Shown: positions 23,835 to 36,793 of the stretch, piece by piece | Position numbering within the stretch: position 1 is the first letter of the stretch | Layout of the letters: the number at the start of each line of letters is the position of its first letter | Source of the DNA: Takakia lepidozioides | Lineage: Eukaryota; Streptophyta; Takakiopsida; Takakiales; Takakiaceae | Assembly: GCA_030704615.1 (NCBI GenBank) | Contig: CM060731.1 | Coordinates: 23,066,001-23,126,000 of the forward strand | DNA length: 60,000 nucleotides | Direction: 5' to 3' | Notes under the pieces: model-generated | The model's input: only the letters and a program-made list of their open reading frames with translations | What the model was told of the DNA's origin: nothing | Databases searched by the model: none | Made by a program: the position numbers and the translations under genes

Positions 23835-24540
23835 ATGTTTGGTGCTCGGTTTATAACTCCATTACACATTCTATGTGCGGAGTTTGCATGCGTGCCCCTT
23901 CAAATTGAAACCATCTTCCTGGTTAGAATCTTTCTTAAGAGGTTACAAGTCCTAAACCCTACATTGTCACTGCTAGGCCCTCCAAAACATCTATTAGGTC
24001 CATACATTAGGTTTTAAGCGCCCTTCTTGGTATGCTCGGGTGTGCAGTTTTTTTAAGCGCAATGGATTCTCTATTACTTCCCTATTGCCACAAAATATAG
24101 AAGGGGTACTAGATCACATATTCCAAACACGATCTCAACAGACTCATTAGAAGAGAATTTATGGAACTCCATGTCCGGCGAACATGGAAGCTGACCATTC
24201 TAACAACAGAAATCCATTTCTACCAAGAGACATTCCTAGTTCTAGAATCTTGCTACCTAATTACTTATTTGCACCTTTATCTCCCCCCTCTTTTGAGGAC
24301 ATTGGAACGATTCAAGGTGGGCCCCCACACTGATAGATGGAAAACTTGCAACAAGAAGACCGCATATGCCTAGCTTCCACTGGGCCTAACCGTTGCATTG
24401 AAACTGAATATCACTTAATTTTTTATGTTGTCTTCTTTACCATGAGATCCGTGGCAGATTCTAATGTCTATGTCATGACAACCGAGTCTCTCACTCACGT
24501 CTTCCAATATGATAATCATAAAGCTTTGACCCTTAGATGA
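23835..24540 (+). pseudogene. LINE ORF2 C-terminal fragment
   Basis: The frame from 23835 contains LHILCAEFACVPLQIETIFL and LKRLQVLNPTL, like the post-RT region of LINE ORF2 ('LRAE.G..P......FL..L..L'). Around 24350-24450, DRICLASTGPNRCIETEYHL resembles the C-terminal zinc-knuckle region ('R.C..C...IEDEYHFLF.C'). The second cysteine pair is degraded. Confidence 0.5.
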
Positions 24541-27202
24541 TCCTTTGAGCAACAGTTGCTTTTGGGTTGCTTCTGGCTTCGCTTTCAGTCTTTTAGTTTT
24601 TTTTTCTTTTTTGCTTCCATTTTGTCCCATAAGCTCTTTGAGCTTTCTGTGGATGTTATGAGGTTCTCTCTGTTTCTCTCTCTCTAAACTTGAGAAGGGT
24701 TTTTCCTATAACTTTATCATACCTTATGGATGATTTTGACCTGCCCAAGGTTACACTAAAATGTACATACATATTTCAAATGCAGAAATCGTCCTTTCGG
24801 TGACTAATTTGACAAAATGAGACATATTTATCACTTAAATTCTAATGTTAGTTTAAAATTAGGGGTTTGGTAGCCATAAGCCTACAAAGTGTACTTATTT
24901 ACAGCATGTAGGCTTGGTATCTCAAACAGGAAGTGACACTTTGTTTTTATTTTACTCTTACATTTCCATTTTTTGTGTGTAAGTGGATACTTATGATGGC
25001 AACGGCTGGTCTCCCTCAAATTTATAAGATGTTTTGTTATTTTACACGCTTGTTCTAACTCTAAAATCCTTATACATGCTTTTGAAATGCATGTTGGAAA
25101 GCTCTAGCACACATGAAGGCATGCCACTCACCTCACATATTCGCATTCATGATGTGGTTGTTTTTGGGACGGGCACAAGTGAGGATACTTCACCTTTCAT
25201 GGATTTCTAAAAGCTTGGAATGAAACGTAATACAAGTGTTTTGGAGTATGTAAGGGAAAATACTTGACTCCTATGGCAATCAGTATCAAATGGGTATATT
25301 ATTGTGTTTTCCTTGGTGTTTTGTCAAGGAAAGGAATAAGATGTTTGAGCTTATCCAACTCTTTGGTGTTTGTCTAGTTTTGTGGAACCGAATTCTCGTA
25401 GTCAACTTATAGCACCATGGACTTCTCTCCTTTGCAAACTACTTGATGATTTGTCTTCTCTAGGTAACACCTCCCTCAGATAACATCTCTCTTATTGTGG
25501 GTTATTCGAAAAATATCTTCACTTTCCGCTTTTGTACAGATAAACTATTTATCATAGGAGAGCAATATCAAATTCAATCATTTCAAAAAGAGTTTTGCAA
25601 AGAAAAATGTCTATTCACATAGATTTGAAACTCAACGTTCAGAATAGCAAATGCATGAAGAAACCCTTGCCACAAAATGTAGAGTCATAGAAAAGTTTTG
25701 GAAAATACATTCCTTAAGAGGAAAACGGGAATGGGGTGTGGACTTGGGTGATCTCGGATATCCAAACCTAGAAATCAATCCTTTTCCCATTGCATTACAC
25801 ACAAAGATATATTCACAAGATAGTTACTACCTAGTACAGATCTTGGACATTTTTGAACCGGTATAGCTTCAACAAGCATACCCTGATTTCACGAATATCA
25901 TATGAAACGTAACATCAAGTTCTATGTATGATACTATGTCAAGTTCTATGTATGATTATCAACAAATTAGACTACACACAATTATCTTTTGCGCCTCCCC
26001 ACATCAAAGATCGAGCCGCCAAAACCCCCCCATAGCAAACACAACATGACACTCCCTAACGCCATAATGCTACCCCTCCCATCTCGAAACACTCCCCCTT
26101 AACCCTTAAGTTCCCAAGCGACCTGAATCGGGTCACTTTGAATTTGCAGTTCGACCTAATTTTTGCAGATCTAATCTGATGGGGCCCACTCCTGAAGCTT
26201 TAATGACAAGGGATTTGTCTCGAGTATGATGCAAAAAACAAAACTAAGAAAAAACAAAAGCTTCGATGATCTACAAAAAAATATCTTAGATCTCTCATTT
26301 ACATTTTGGGGCCTGAAAAGGGCTTGTTGACCACTCACATGGCAAGTAAACAAGCCCAAAACTGATTGCACTCCAAAGTCCATTTTTGGCAGAAAATTAG
26401 CAATTTTGGAAAAAGCACTTCACCTTGTGGAGTGTGAGTATTACATACACACATCCACCATTGGCTTTTAAAAATTTTGTAGAAAAAAAAGTACTTCATT
26501 TGGAGGCACATTTTCTCTTGTCAATTTTGAGATTTCAACCCCCATGTAATTGCATGCATAGCAACCATAGGTGAAAAAATCAGTTGGACCTGCAATTTAG
26601 TGGGGTCATAGCCACTCCACTATTGATCTGGAAATGGTGGGTCTTGGGGCAAGCAAAATTGGATAAAGCTAGGTTTTGATTTGGTCAAACCAATTTCTTT
26701 CTCACTTTTTCTTTGGGACCTGATATTTGAGGTCCGGGCCAACGCTATAATCTCACAATTTCCACGATGGTGGACTTGGCTCAGTTTTTGGTATGTCATG
26801 CATAAATGAGCTGGCCCAATTGCTATAAGGGTGGAATCTCTGGATGATTTTTGGTAGATTTCTAGGGGCAATTTACTGCAGCTGGGTACCCAAAATTGGT
26901 AAAAAGTCAAAAAAGGGCTTGGGAGCTTTAAGGCTTAAGTACTGTTCGCAACAGCAGCATTGCTCCGCTAGCTACTACTGTGACTTGGTATGGTTTCAGT
27001 TTGGGTGCATTTGGAACCCTAAATTCTCCACACACCCCGGGTATAGGCTGCATGACACACTAGTCCAGTTGGTCCTGGCATACCCCTTACCTATACCCTT
27101 GCTCACACCCCGGGCGATTGGCACATACCAATACAACACTTGGTAATCTCCTTTTTAGAATAAAGGTCTGGTCTAGCAAAGACAAACTTTCCTTTCTTGC
27201 CA
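24541..27202. other. AT-rich intergenic DNA, no gene recognised
   Basis: No coding domain, splice-consistent exon chain or RNA gene could be found in these 2.7 kb. Short open frames are scattered and low-complexity. One 29-bp stretch (25463-25491) recurs at 50503-50531, which suggests old dispersed repeats. Confidence 0.6.
25463..25491 (+). repeat. Dispersed 29-bp repeat (partner at 50503)
   Basis: GGTAACACCTCCCTCAGATA... to ...CATCTCTC recurs at 50503-50531 with one mismatch. Bases around it are only loosely similar. Confidence 0.75.
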
Positions 27203-27235
27203 TGTAAATTCACTGGACGTTAAAGAAACTTTATC
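27203..27235 (+). repeat. Direct repeat, right copy (partner at 21031)
   Basis: Second copy of the ~33-bp sequence beginning TGTAAATTCACTGGACGTT, 6.17 kb from the first. It is about 270 bp upstream of the S9 start codon. Confidence 0.8.
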
Positions 27236-27393
27236 CTTTATCCCCCCAAGCCGTGCAAGTTGTTACTTCTTACTACAAACTTACCAGGCTGGTAGAGTTA
27301 GCCACAAATTTTCAATTATTATACTAATTGGTTTCCTAATTAAATCGATGGACGAGTGAAATAGATGAGAACTGGAGAGATCGTAGCCGTCCA

Positions 27394-27455
27394 AAGGTTA
27401 GGGTTAGGGGTGTAGAGGAGCACAGAGGACCTTGATCTCTCTCTCTCTCTAACAC
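27394..27455 (+). promoter_or_regulatory. Telo-box-like element and pyrimidine tract upstream of ribosomal protein S9
   Basis: AGGTTAGGGTTAGGGG (27395-27410) contains two telomere-like TTAGGG units, similar to the telo-box (AAACCCTA) common in plant ribosomal protein promoters. A CTCTCTCTCTCTC tract follows at about 27439-27451, about 55 bp before the start codon, and may be part of a pyrimidine-rich leader. The assignment is by motif and position only. Confidence 0.5.
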
Positions 27456-27505
27456 GCCCAGCGCTGCAGTGCGTGGGACGTCGGTGCGCAGGCGCCAGAT
27501 CTACA

Positions 27506-28640
<1,135 letters not shown>

Positions 28641-31303
28641 ACTGTAGCATCCAGCCTATCTGTCTTGAGGCGGACAAGAGGGAGTTTTGCTGTATTGTGG
28701 CCTTCCTGAGTAAAACACCCATGTCAATTTTGTATTTTCCGAAATGTCAATTGTGTGGTGCTTTTTGGTAATCTCTGCTGATTCCTGATATTCAGAAGTG
28801 GTTGCTCCTGTAGGGGGGGGGATTTTCCATTTCGTGGTAGACAAAATTTGCCATGGATTGTCTGTGGGAAGGCCCCATATAGAGTCTAGCAGCTGTCTTC
28901 CATTCCATGGTAACTGTCTGCCGCATGGTACCAAAATCTATGGTGATTAAAAGAAGTGTTGCGAGAGTGTTTGTCTCGTGTCCATCCTGGTCATCGCCTA
29001 CATTGAGTTTCACAATTGCTTCTCCTGAAAGCAGTACTTACTGCTTGCCAACTGCATGAAGAAAGAAGTTCCTCTTAGGTCTGATGGTTGGGACTCCAGC
29101 TCTCTGCATATGTGGAGTCCTGATGTGACTCGGTGTCCTGGTCAGTTCTTCTCTCATTTTATGGAGCTCAAGTGGATCAGGAATGGCTTTGTAATAGCAT
29201 ATCATTCTCCTGTTGTGGAGATAGGACTACCCATCTCAACCAAAGAGATCAGTGCAATGCAGTACAGTTGACTATCCCGTGGATTTGTAAACCATATATT
29301 GCAAGATTACACTGTTGTCACCACTCCCCTGACCGTTTGAAGGAAGTCGGGGAGGTGCAAATGCTTCATGGTGCACAGACAGGCTTGGCTATCTATTCTT
29401 ACCTCCCACTAGTATGGCAATGGTTTTTGCCATTTATCTTGAAATGGCGTTGGCCCATTCCTGCCACAAAAGCACAGATTGCCAAATCAGGCCACTAATT
29501 ACAGCTGGTTAGCCAAAAATTCGAATTCTGGCTGTTTCTGATTTAGAAAAGGTTGTGCAAAAAACCAATCCACTTGAGTAAGATGGAGTCCTTCCCTCAG
29601 TGGACCTCCCCCGGATAGGACAGAGGTTGTGCGAAAGTTTGGCAGTTGTCCCATAGTTGGGCACGGCCATCCCAATTGTGTACGAAGGAGGTCCCATCAA
29701 ATCTGCTTCATTTCAACTGAAATTTTTCAGAGATATGCTTACTCAATTCTGCACTCCAATAAAGTTATCCATTAAGCCCCGCCCTCTTTGACCCTCTGAT
29801 TCATCCCACATGCGGCTTTGGTGGGCATGACTCGAGGAAACTGGGCATGAGAGAGAGAAATGAGAGAGAAACAAAGTCCTGCATGTAGCAAGGCCTTCTC
29901 CTAGTTGGAAATGTGGGTAGGAGCTGTTCTTCTGATCTAATTCTCGGCTTCTTCCCTGCCTTGTTTCATGCCTTGCCTTGGGCTGAACGTTTATTCTTGG
30001 ATAGCTTAGGAGAGCTTTTAGCTGGTCTTGGTGCTGCTTCTAGCTTTCTTCTCTTGTATTCTCACTCGTTCTCTGGCTCGGAGTGGAACCTCGTTACTCT
30101 ACCTGCATGGTCTTTTGTAAGGTTATTTTTTCCTTACCTTTTAATAAGGTTTTACGGGGCTACCATCCCCCTGTTCTTATATATATATATACCTCATGTT
30201 GTGGATGGTGTTATGATTAAATATATGTATGAAATTAGGGTTTAGGGTTGAGGGGCTGATTGAACTATTTTATGCTTTATGGAATATCAATATACAAACA
30301 TTAAAAAATAAAATAAAACAGGGGCGGTCCCTGGCAGAGTTTAACATTTTGAAATACGCGTAGTCTTAAATGAATAAATATTGATATATTTATTGTATTG
30401 TTTGTGGGCGAGGTTAGAAAAGCATTAGTTTTTTACTCATCCCATGCTTGAAAGCACAATTCCGGAGTCGATCATTCGTCAAACTCATGAAGTGGCATGC
30501 GGGCCATTGGAGCCCTCCTTGGCAAGGCGTGTGGCCCCATCATGATTCCCCGGCATGGAAACACACAGAGGAACCATAGTATTTTATGAAGGATGATCCA
30601 AAACATGTTCGCCTTGGCTTGTGATCAAAGTAGCCATTCTTAACAATTGAACGATCGCTGCCTGGAACGTGTTTGGCTAACTAAACTCTTTAGCAGTTTA
30701 CTGAATTTTGTCAGGAATAGAGTTTCGCCAGATTGGTGCCCAAGTAGGAGGCAAATATGAATTTTTGCGTCCATGTATTCATCACCGGTATATCTTTTCT
30801 ACTTTTGTTTCACAACACAACAACAACAGCAACCTCTTCCTGGTAGACTAAAAGGAGAAATCTGAGGGGGCAAAGTCGTTTGTGGAGTATGTGTCAAACT
30901 AAGCAAGAAAGCAATCGTAAAGACTCGGCAAAACACTACTCACTCTTTCAGAGACGAGACTCAAACAATCGATTATTCTGGTGGCACGTGTCTCTTTCTT
31001 GCATCCCCCATCTGCAAAAAACTACAGAGTTTGGGACTAACCGTGACACATTCCCTGGATGTTTTCATACCGAGACCAGAAGCCTGCTGGGAATGCTGAA
31101 CTTGGTGGTTAATTAGCAGATCGCTTTGGGCAGTCTGACAAATACACCAGAGTTTGAAAACTAACGCCCCCTTAGCTGAGAGAATACCACCGATTCTCTT
31201 CAGAGAATCTGGAGGGTATTGACTACTGACAATAAGCTAAGCTGGGGGGGGGGAGATACAAACCAGAGAAAGCTTCCCACAACATGCTGAAAGGTCTTGC
31301 AAA
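28641..31303. other. Intergenic between S9 and the convergent S-acyltransferase gene
   Basis: No gene recognised. The region holds the S9 3' UTR, an (AT)n run near 30178-30190, two telomere-like units TTAGGGTTTAGGG at 30235-30247, and AT-rich sequence from 30.2 to 30.5 kb. Open frames up to about 120 codons (e.g. 29133-29498) show no domain. Confidence 0.6.
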
Positions 31304-34300
31304 TCAAGGGACTGATTCCAATAGTCCAGTATGACTCCTAGTGGGAGGCATTCCAAGTTTGAACCCAAGTATAGAGTCCCTGAGCTTTCTGGTTGAGGGT
31401 AATCCTCTTTTCCCTGATGAAGCTTTTGACGCTATGGAGGAAAATGGCCCATCGTAATACCAGGAAATTGATCTTGTCCTCTCTGGGGTTGCAGAGCAGC
31501 TGGTCTTGTCTGCCATTGACTGAAACTCAGAGGAATCACGCAGTGGGGAGGTACAGTGTGTCGGCGAAGAGCTATGGCTGTTGTCAGTGGATCTGGAGAG
31601 ACCATCCCGAAGCTCCGGCCACTCCTTCTGCACGTGCTTCAAAATGTTTGCTTCTGCTCTTGACCCTTCAAACACACAAGCAAACCACAAGGTATGTCAT
31701 CCACATGGCAAGAAAGGGTCCCTGTCTCCTACATAACCAGAGAGAACCAATGTCAATCTAGGCAGTGGTTAATGATCTACCACTTCTGGATGATGTCATG
31801 ACGTTTAAATTTGGGGTAGAAATCAACAAAATTCTGTGAAAATTTTAACCAAAATTCTTCATCCTATATGCATGATATACCATAGTGTGCTTGCTCTTCT
31901 ACAAATTGCAGCATGTTGTAATCTGTGCAATTTTTACCTCCAGCGCTACAACTGAAGTCAGCCCTGGAGATCATTGGATGCCCAACCCGTGCAACAGCTT
32001 TCCCAGTTGAATTGATGAGAGCAGGCTTGAGGCTGAACTTGCTCCATGATCGGCTAAGCTGCTGGCCTTGTTCATTGTTTTCATCACCACTCTCTCCCCC
32101 AGATGCTTCGTAACCATCACTGGCAGACATCCTCAGCAGCACCTGAGCAGGGTCACAGGAAGCAGATGGGGAACTTGAAAAGAAAACCGGGTTGCTCACT
32201 CGAAGCTGTGTAGAGTCAAGACATGCATCGGGGGAGGCAACATGACTTCCTGGGTAGGAGCTGCCAGGGTAAGAAGCCCTCAAATCACCAGAAAACCTGC
32301 TTGCAGGGTAGGAGTACTCTGGATACGAAGCTCTCAAGTCACCAGAGAACCTGCTTGGGCTACAACGGAAGGTACTGCGGGCCTCTAGTGGCAGGGGTGC
32401 CATCGTTGTCCTCGGAAAGCCAAGACCTGCTATGGAATCTGTTACATTGAGCGGGAATCTCCTATCTCGGCGCTCTCTCATCATCAGCCACCCCTCTTTC
32501 CTCGAAAGATGCTCATGCTTCATGCAGCCTCGGCGACTGCCGGCAATTGCGATTTCTCCACTTGCACTGCGACTGCTTGGGTAGCTACTTTCTTCAGTGT
32601 CCGTGACTAGGGAAGCCAGGGAATATCTACTAGGTCGTACATTTGAGGACATTTCTCGCGCATGGGCTGCTGCCCTTGTGGCATCCTCTGCATTGAGGCG
32701 GGCCAACTTCCAGGGATTGATTCCCACTGATGCTCGGGTTTGGAGAGCTCCTCTACCTCCTTTGCTTGCCCTTCCACCACCCACCTCCAAATCACTACTT
32801 AATCCCAAGATACCCTGCAATAGACAGCAGGAAGTCAGTCCTGGAAGACCCCCAACTGTGCAAAGTGAACTTCCCTTGTTTTTAAAGAATGCAATCTGGA
32901 GTGCATGGAGACTGACCACTTCCTTCCCACTACCCCTGGTGGTAGGGATGGATAGATCCATATGAAAACCTGAGGAGAAGAGAGACTGAGGCACACTACG
33001 AGAGAAAAGCTCATGTTAATTTGTTCTTCTTGCATTCTTTTTAAACACACCGCAGAGAAAGTCAGGGAGGACCTGCTCTTGCTCCACAAATATTCGAGGA
33101 GGTGTGCATAAAATTCCTTGGTGCAGGGCTAAGGCTCCAGCCGAGCTATAGCCACTGAAACCTGTATCAGTTGAGCTGGCAGGTGATGTGGTGAGACTGT
33201 TTAATCCTCCACCCTCCCAAAATCCAAGATCCTTCTCTCTCACTGCCAAAATATAATCATATGTGCTAAGTCCCTGCACACACAGGCCCAAGCGAAATGA
33301 TCATCTTGGGCAATAGGATTGAGGTGATGCAGGTTTGATTGTTATCATTAGCCATCCTAGGTGTATGACTACTACTCCCCATCAACACCGAAAAACTGAG
33401 TTGGGTCACAATGCCATCATCGCCTTCCAGAGCAAGCAGGGAGGTCTTGTTCACCCCCTTACACACCCAAATAGTGCATTCTAAGGACCTCCTCAGTTGT
33501 CAATTCAGTACAGACCTAGATGACATGCTGGTGCAGGACAGACCAATCAGGATGTGGAAGTCTGAACTACACACCTTCTTGATGAGGATGAGATGGAAGA
33601 AGAAGAGTTGTGCAAGTGGCACTGTAGCCACCATCGCCAGTAATGTTAGGAGCCCCTGCAGATCCATCAGAAAACCTTACTCGTTTCAATTTCCCACATC
33701 TAAAACACATAGAACATAATGCAGAAACGTGTCATCAAAGTGACAATGTAGATCAAAAGGAGGGAACAGGCAGACCAATTTCATTATCAGGGACCCAGAC
33801 TCATAGTCCTAACAAACAGATGGTTTCAGCCAGTTCACCATAAAGTAGCATTTCAAAGTGCTTGCTGTTCCATGCATGACACAATCCTGTGGCATAACAA
33901 TTGTTTTCAATGCTACGAAACCTCTTTCTCCTAGACAAGGAACTTATAGTTCCTTGTGCAGCCGACAATGCCAAAACTCATCAGGGGGCCAAAACTGGCA
34001 ATATGTGATATTTTCAGAGACCTCTGTCAGGAAGAGAGAATTGATGACGGAAACAACAGCTGACACAAATCTTGCTTACTTGCAGAAAGTTGCAAAACAC
34101 CTCTCTAGAGACGTAGAAAGTGGTCCACACAGCAACCAAGGCAGAGGGCATGTTCCGCATACCACCACAACAATGTAAGGCACACGAGAGAAGCTGCTGC
34201 CAAGTTTTGCCTCAATCTCCATGACAAAACTTTGTTTTTCAGAAAAGCAGCGCACCAACACAACAATCCCTGTTGCCCACTGCAAGATAAGCTGCCACCA

Positions 34301-36793
34301 GCACATAATATCTCATTGGCAGGTTCAAAGACATTTGATAGACCAAAGACTCTCAATCCTATTACCACATTGAATCCCTCTGATATTGTGGGGCTGATAG
34401 GGAATGGCCACTGACGTGGAGGGGCCCTTCCAGGACAAGGCATCACCAGTTTGAAAAGAGCTTCACGAGAGAGCCTGGGGACTTCATAAGAATGCCAGCT
34501 GTAAGTCCAATAGGTCCACATTCAAAACAGAACCCTTCAAACACACTCTTTGTTGGCACTTCCACCTAGGCAATAATGAGAACAGTAGTGGGAGTCAGAC
34601 AAGTACTACTTGGCTTTCATAAAACAGATTGCTCCTTCTTAAAGCTGAGTTCGTACCAAAAGAAGACATGACACCATTAGTGCCACAAATGTTCGGTAGT
34701 TTTTCTTGCCAACGCAATTGTTGAGCCACTGCAGTCACAGAACAGGTTGCCCCACAAGAAGCATATAAGAAAACTCAAAAACGTGACCACCCCACTCTGT
34801 GAGCTTGGTGACCCTCTCTAATCACCTTTAATGCAGGTGTGTTGCAATCAGGAGAATGGACTACGATCAGCTTTCAAGTGGACCACATGGAGAATATATT
34901 ACAAGCATAGGTTTAAGAGTGTACCCGACAGTGGTGATCAAATCCGTGGACGCACTTGTCACAAGCCCGGCAATGCTTGCTGCACTTCGAAATCTGCCCA
35001 AACATCAATTCAGGTTGACTCATTAGAACCTCTTGGCTTGTTCTGCTCTCTTTCTATGTGCTGCCCCCACACGATTGTCTTACGATAATCTCCTTGCTTC
35101 CTACATCTTATGTACTGTAATGCTCACCTCAGCTTCACAAATGCTACAGTAGAGCAATAGCTCCCCAGGATTGAACCTCCCTGGTTCTTGTCTTCTTTTA
35201 CAACATGCATTGCGGATAAGCTTGGCTCCAGGAAGCCATCTCTCGAAGACACTGCAGGTGTTCCCAGCTACATGTGCCTCACTCTTCTCAGTCGAAGCAA
35301 GAATGGCTTTTAAACTTTTGTCAGATTCATCCCGCGACAGCTCTAGGTTTGTGTCACTCATTGGAGACCCCTTGGAACTCTTGGACTTTGATGGTGCCAT
35401 TTCTTTCCCCTGCCCAAACTGCTTGGAGCGCTGCAGACCTGGATCTGCAGGGTTGCATGCTGCACACCTCACATATAGAATAAATACCGTGGCAACCTGC
35501 AGGACAGGAATCCTGTTTTCTTCAGTACTTGAAATTCTGTGTTGGGTCCAGCAGCAGGAAATAGAAGGTCATGCTGAACAGGCAAAGTAGAAGATGAAAC
35601 AAACTTCCAGGTACATGCGAAAAACAACAAGAAGCAAGAGGCACTCGTTTAGGCAGTCTGCTAATGTCACCCACTAACATCAAACTTATGGTGTAGGTAC
35701 CATTCCTTCATGAGGGCCTCCAGAGTGTTCATTGGCACTCACCACAGGAGAATAGGCAGCGATGACATGGTACTTTGCTATGGTACTCCCCACAAATGGG
35801 CTGAAAAACACATAGAAGGAGAAGGCCAATGCCAGAAAAACAGAGATTGCCACCATCTGTAATTCACAGTCAAAGAAGTATCAATGTCTGCAACGTTTTA
35901 ATATCCATGATCTGGACCAGTCAACCCTGACTCCCTCACTCACTCTCACATGCACAAACACACAAAGTCAATTTCTTTACTCCCTTTCATTGGCAAACTC
36001 TTCCACTTGAAATTTTGAAGGTCTGCACATTGACACTACCCTACTTTCCACATTAAACAAGTGGTGCTAGGACATACTATCCTCCTCTTATATCTCCAGC
36101 AGCAAAAGTCAACTACTATTCTTTTCCAGACTGCATTCACCTTACTTGGACACAGGACGGCCCCAGCATCATATGCTTTTGAAACATCTGGACTACTTGA
36201 TATATGCTTTAAGATGCTCAGAATCTTCAAACTCCACTACAGCTTCATTGTGATAATTCATAATTGATAGCACTTGTTTAGAATGTAGCAACATACGACT
36301 ACCTATCTATGAGGAAAGCACTACAGTTGGAAAACTTGAAGACACAAAAAACCAGCTCCATTGGCAAGCCAAAATAAAGACTTTTCTTGGAAAGAACCTA
36401 CTGAACCAGAAGTTTGAAGGCCAAACCCACATTGACATAACTCTAACCGGAGAAGAGACCTCTAGTGGACACCTTCCTTCGGATTAGCATTCCACCTTTT
36501 ACAATAACCACTTGTGAGGGACTTGACAGTCGTACTCTCCTCTGGGACAGCGACTACAAACCTTGACCTATGGTCCGATTAGCCAAAAAACCACAGCACA
36601 GATGTGCTGATTGTACAGAAAATGGTGGGTTTCTTCCGAAGATGCACGAAGGCATAATTTTCTCGGGTTGAGTGCATCTCGATTGAGGGTTGAGCCAAGG
36701 AAAGCGATGATCAGCCCAACACAGGCATATCGCGAGAAAGAATCTACTTGCCTGAAGAGGATGATACGGAAGTTCCCATCCATGGTTTCGCAT
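31304..36793 (-). CDS. DHHC protein S-acyltransferase (PAT19-22 type)
   Basis: Ten minus-strand exons: 36752-36793, 35743-35856, 35128-35496, 34925-34993, 34657-34728, 34163-34291, 33575-33655, 33073-33273, 31938-32814 and 31304-31665. They give 771 aa. The product attaches palmitate to cysteines of membrane proteins. MRNHGWELP leads into transmembrane segments at about 15-35 and 53-62 (VATVFILYVR|CAACNPADP). The cysteine-rich domain has CSIC at about 169, then CSKHCRACDKCVHGFDHHCR, with the catalytic DHHC at 194-197, then WLNNCVGKKNYRTF. Two further membrane segments end at KK. The usual TTxE motif reads STYD at about 295. The long tail has NPWKLARLNAEDATRAAAHA and a twice-repeated RFSGDLRASYP. 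Intron 1 uses GC-AG (CAG|GCAAGT). If the last intron were retained the protein would stop at 31864 instead. The final exon is supported by frame and a SISWYYDGPF block. Confidence 0.92.

Larger units (their letters stand above)
21570..24540 (+). mobile_element. Decayed LINE retrotransposon, interrupted by an antisense LTR fragment
   Basis: Four coding remnants occur in LINE order on the plus strand. They are a coiled-coil ORF1-like part (21570-22642), an endonuclease start (about 22660-22888), a reverse transcriptase piece (about 22920-23118) and an ORF2 C-terminus (about 23835-24540). Endonuclease and transcriptase pieces adjoin directly, so most of ORF2 is missing. An antisense LTR fragment (23281-23684) lies between the transcriptase piece and the C-terminus. 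Frames contain many stops. It is dead, and no target-site duplication or poly(A) tail could be fixed. Confidence 0.7.

Noticed and set aside
29133-29498. 121-codon plus-strand frame after S9
   Set aside because: No domain, no codon bias and no splice partner; it is probably chance.
30235-30247. Interstitial telomere array
   Set aside because: Only two TTTAGGG-like units are present, too few to call.
31864-31937. Stop at 31864 as the end of the S-acyltransferase
   Set aside because: A good donor at 31937 joins in frame to a protein-like last exon (31304-31665) with an acceptor at 31666, so the longer product is preferred. The short form may exist by intron retention.
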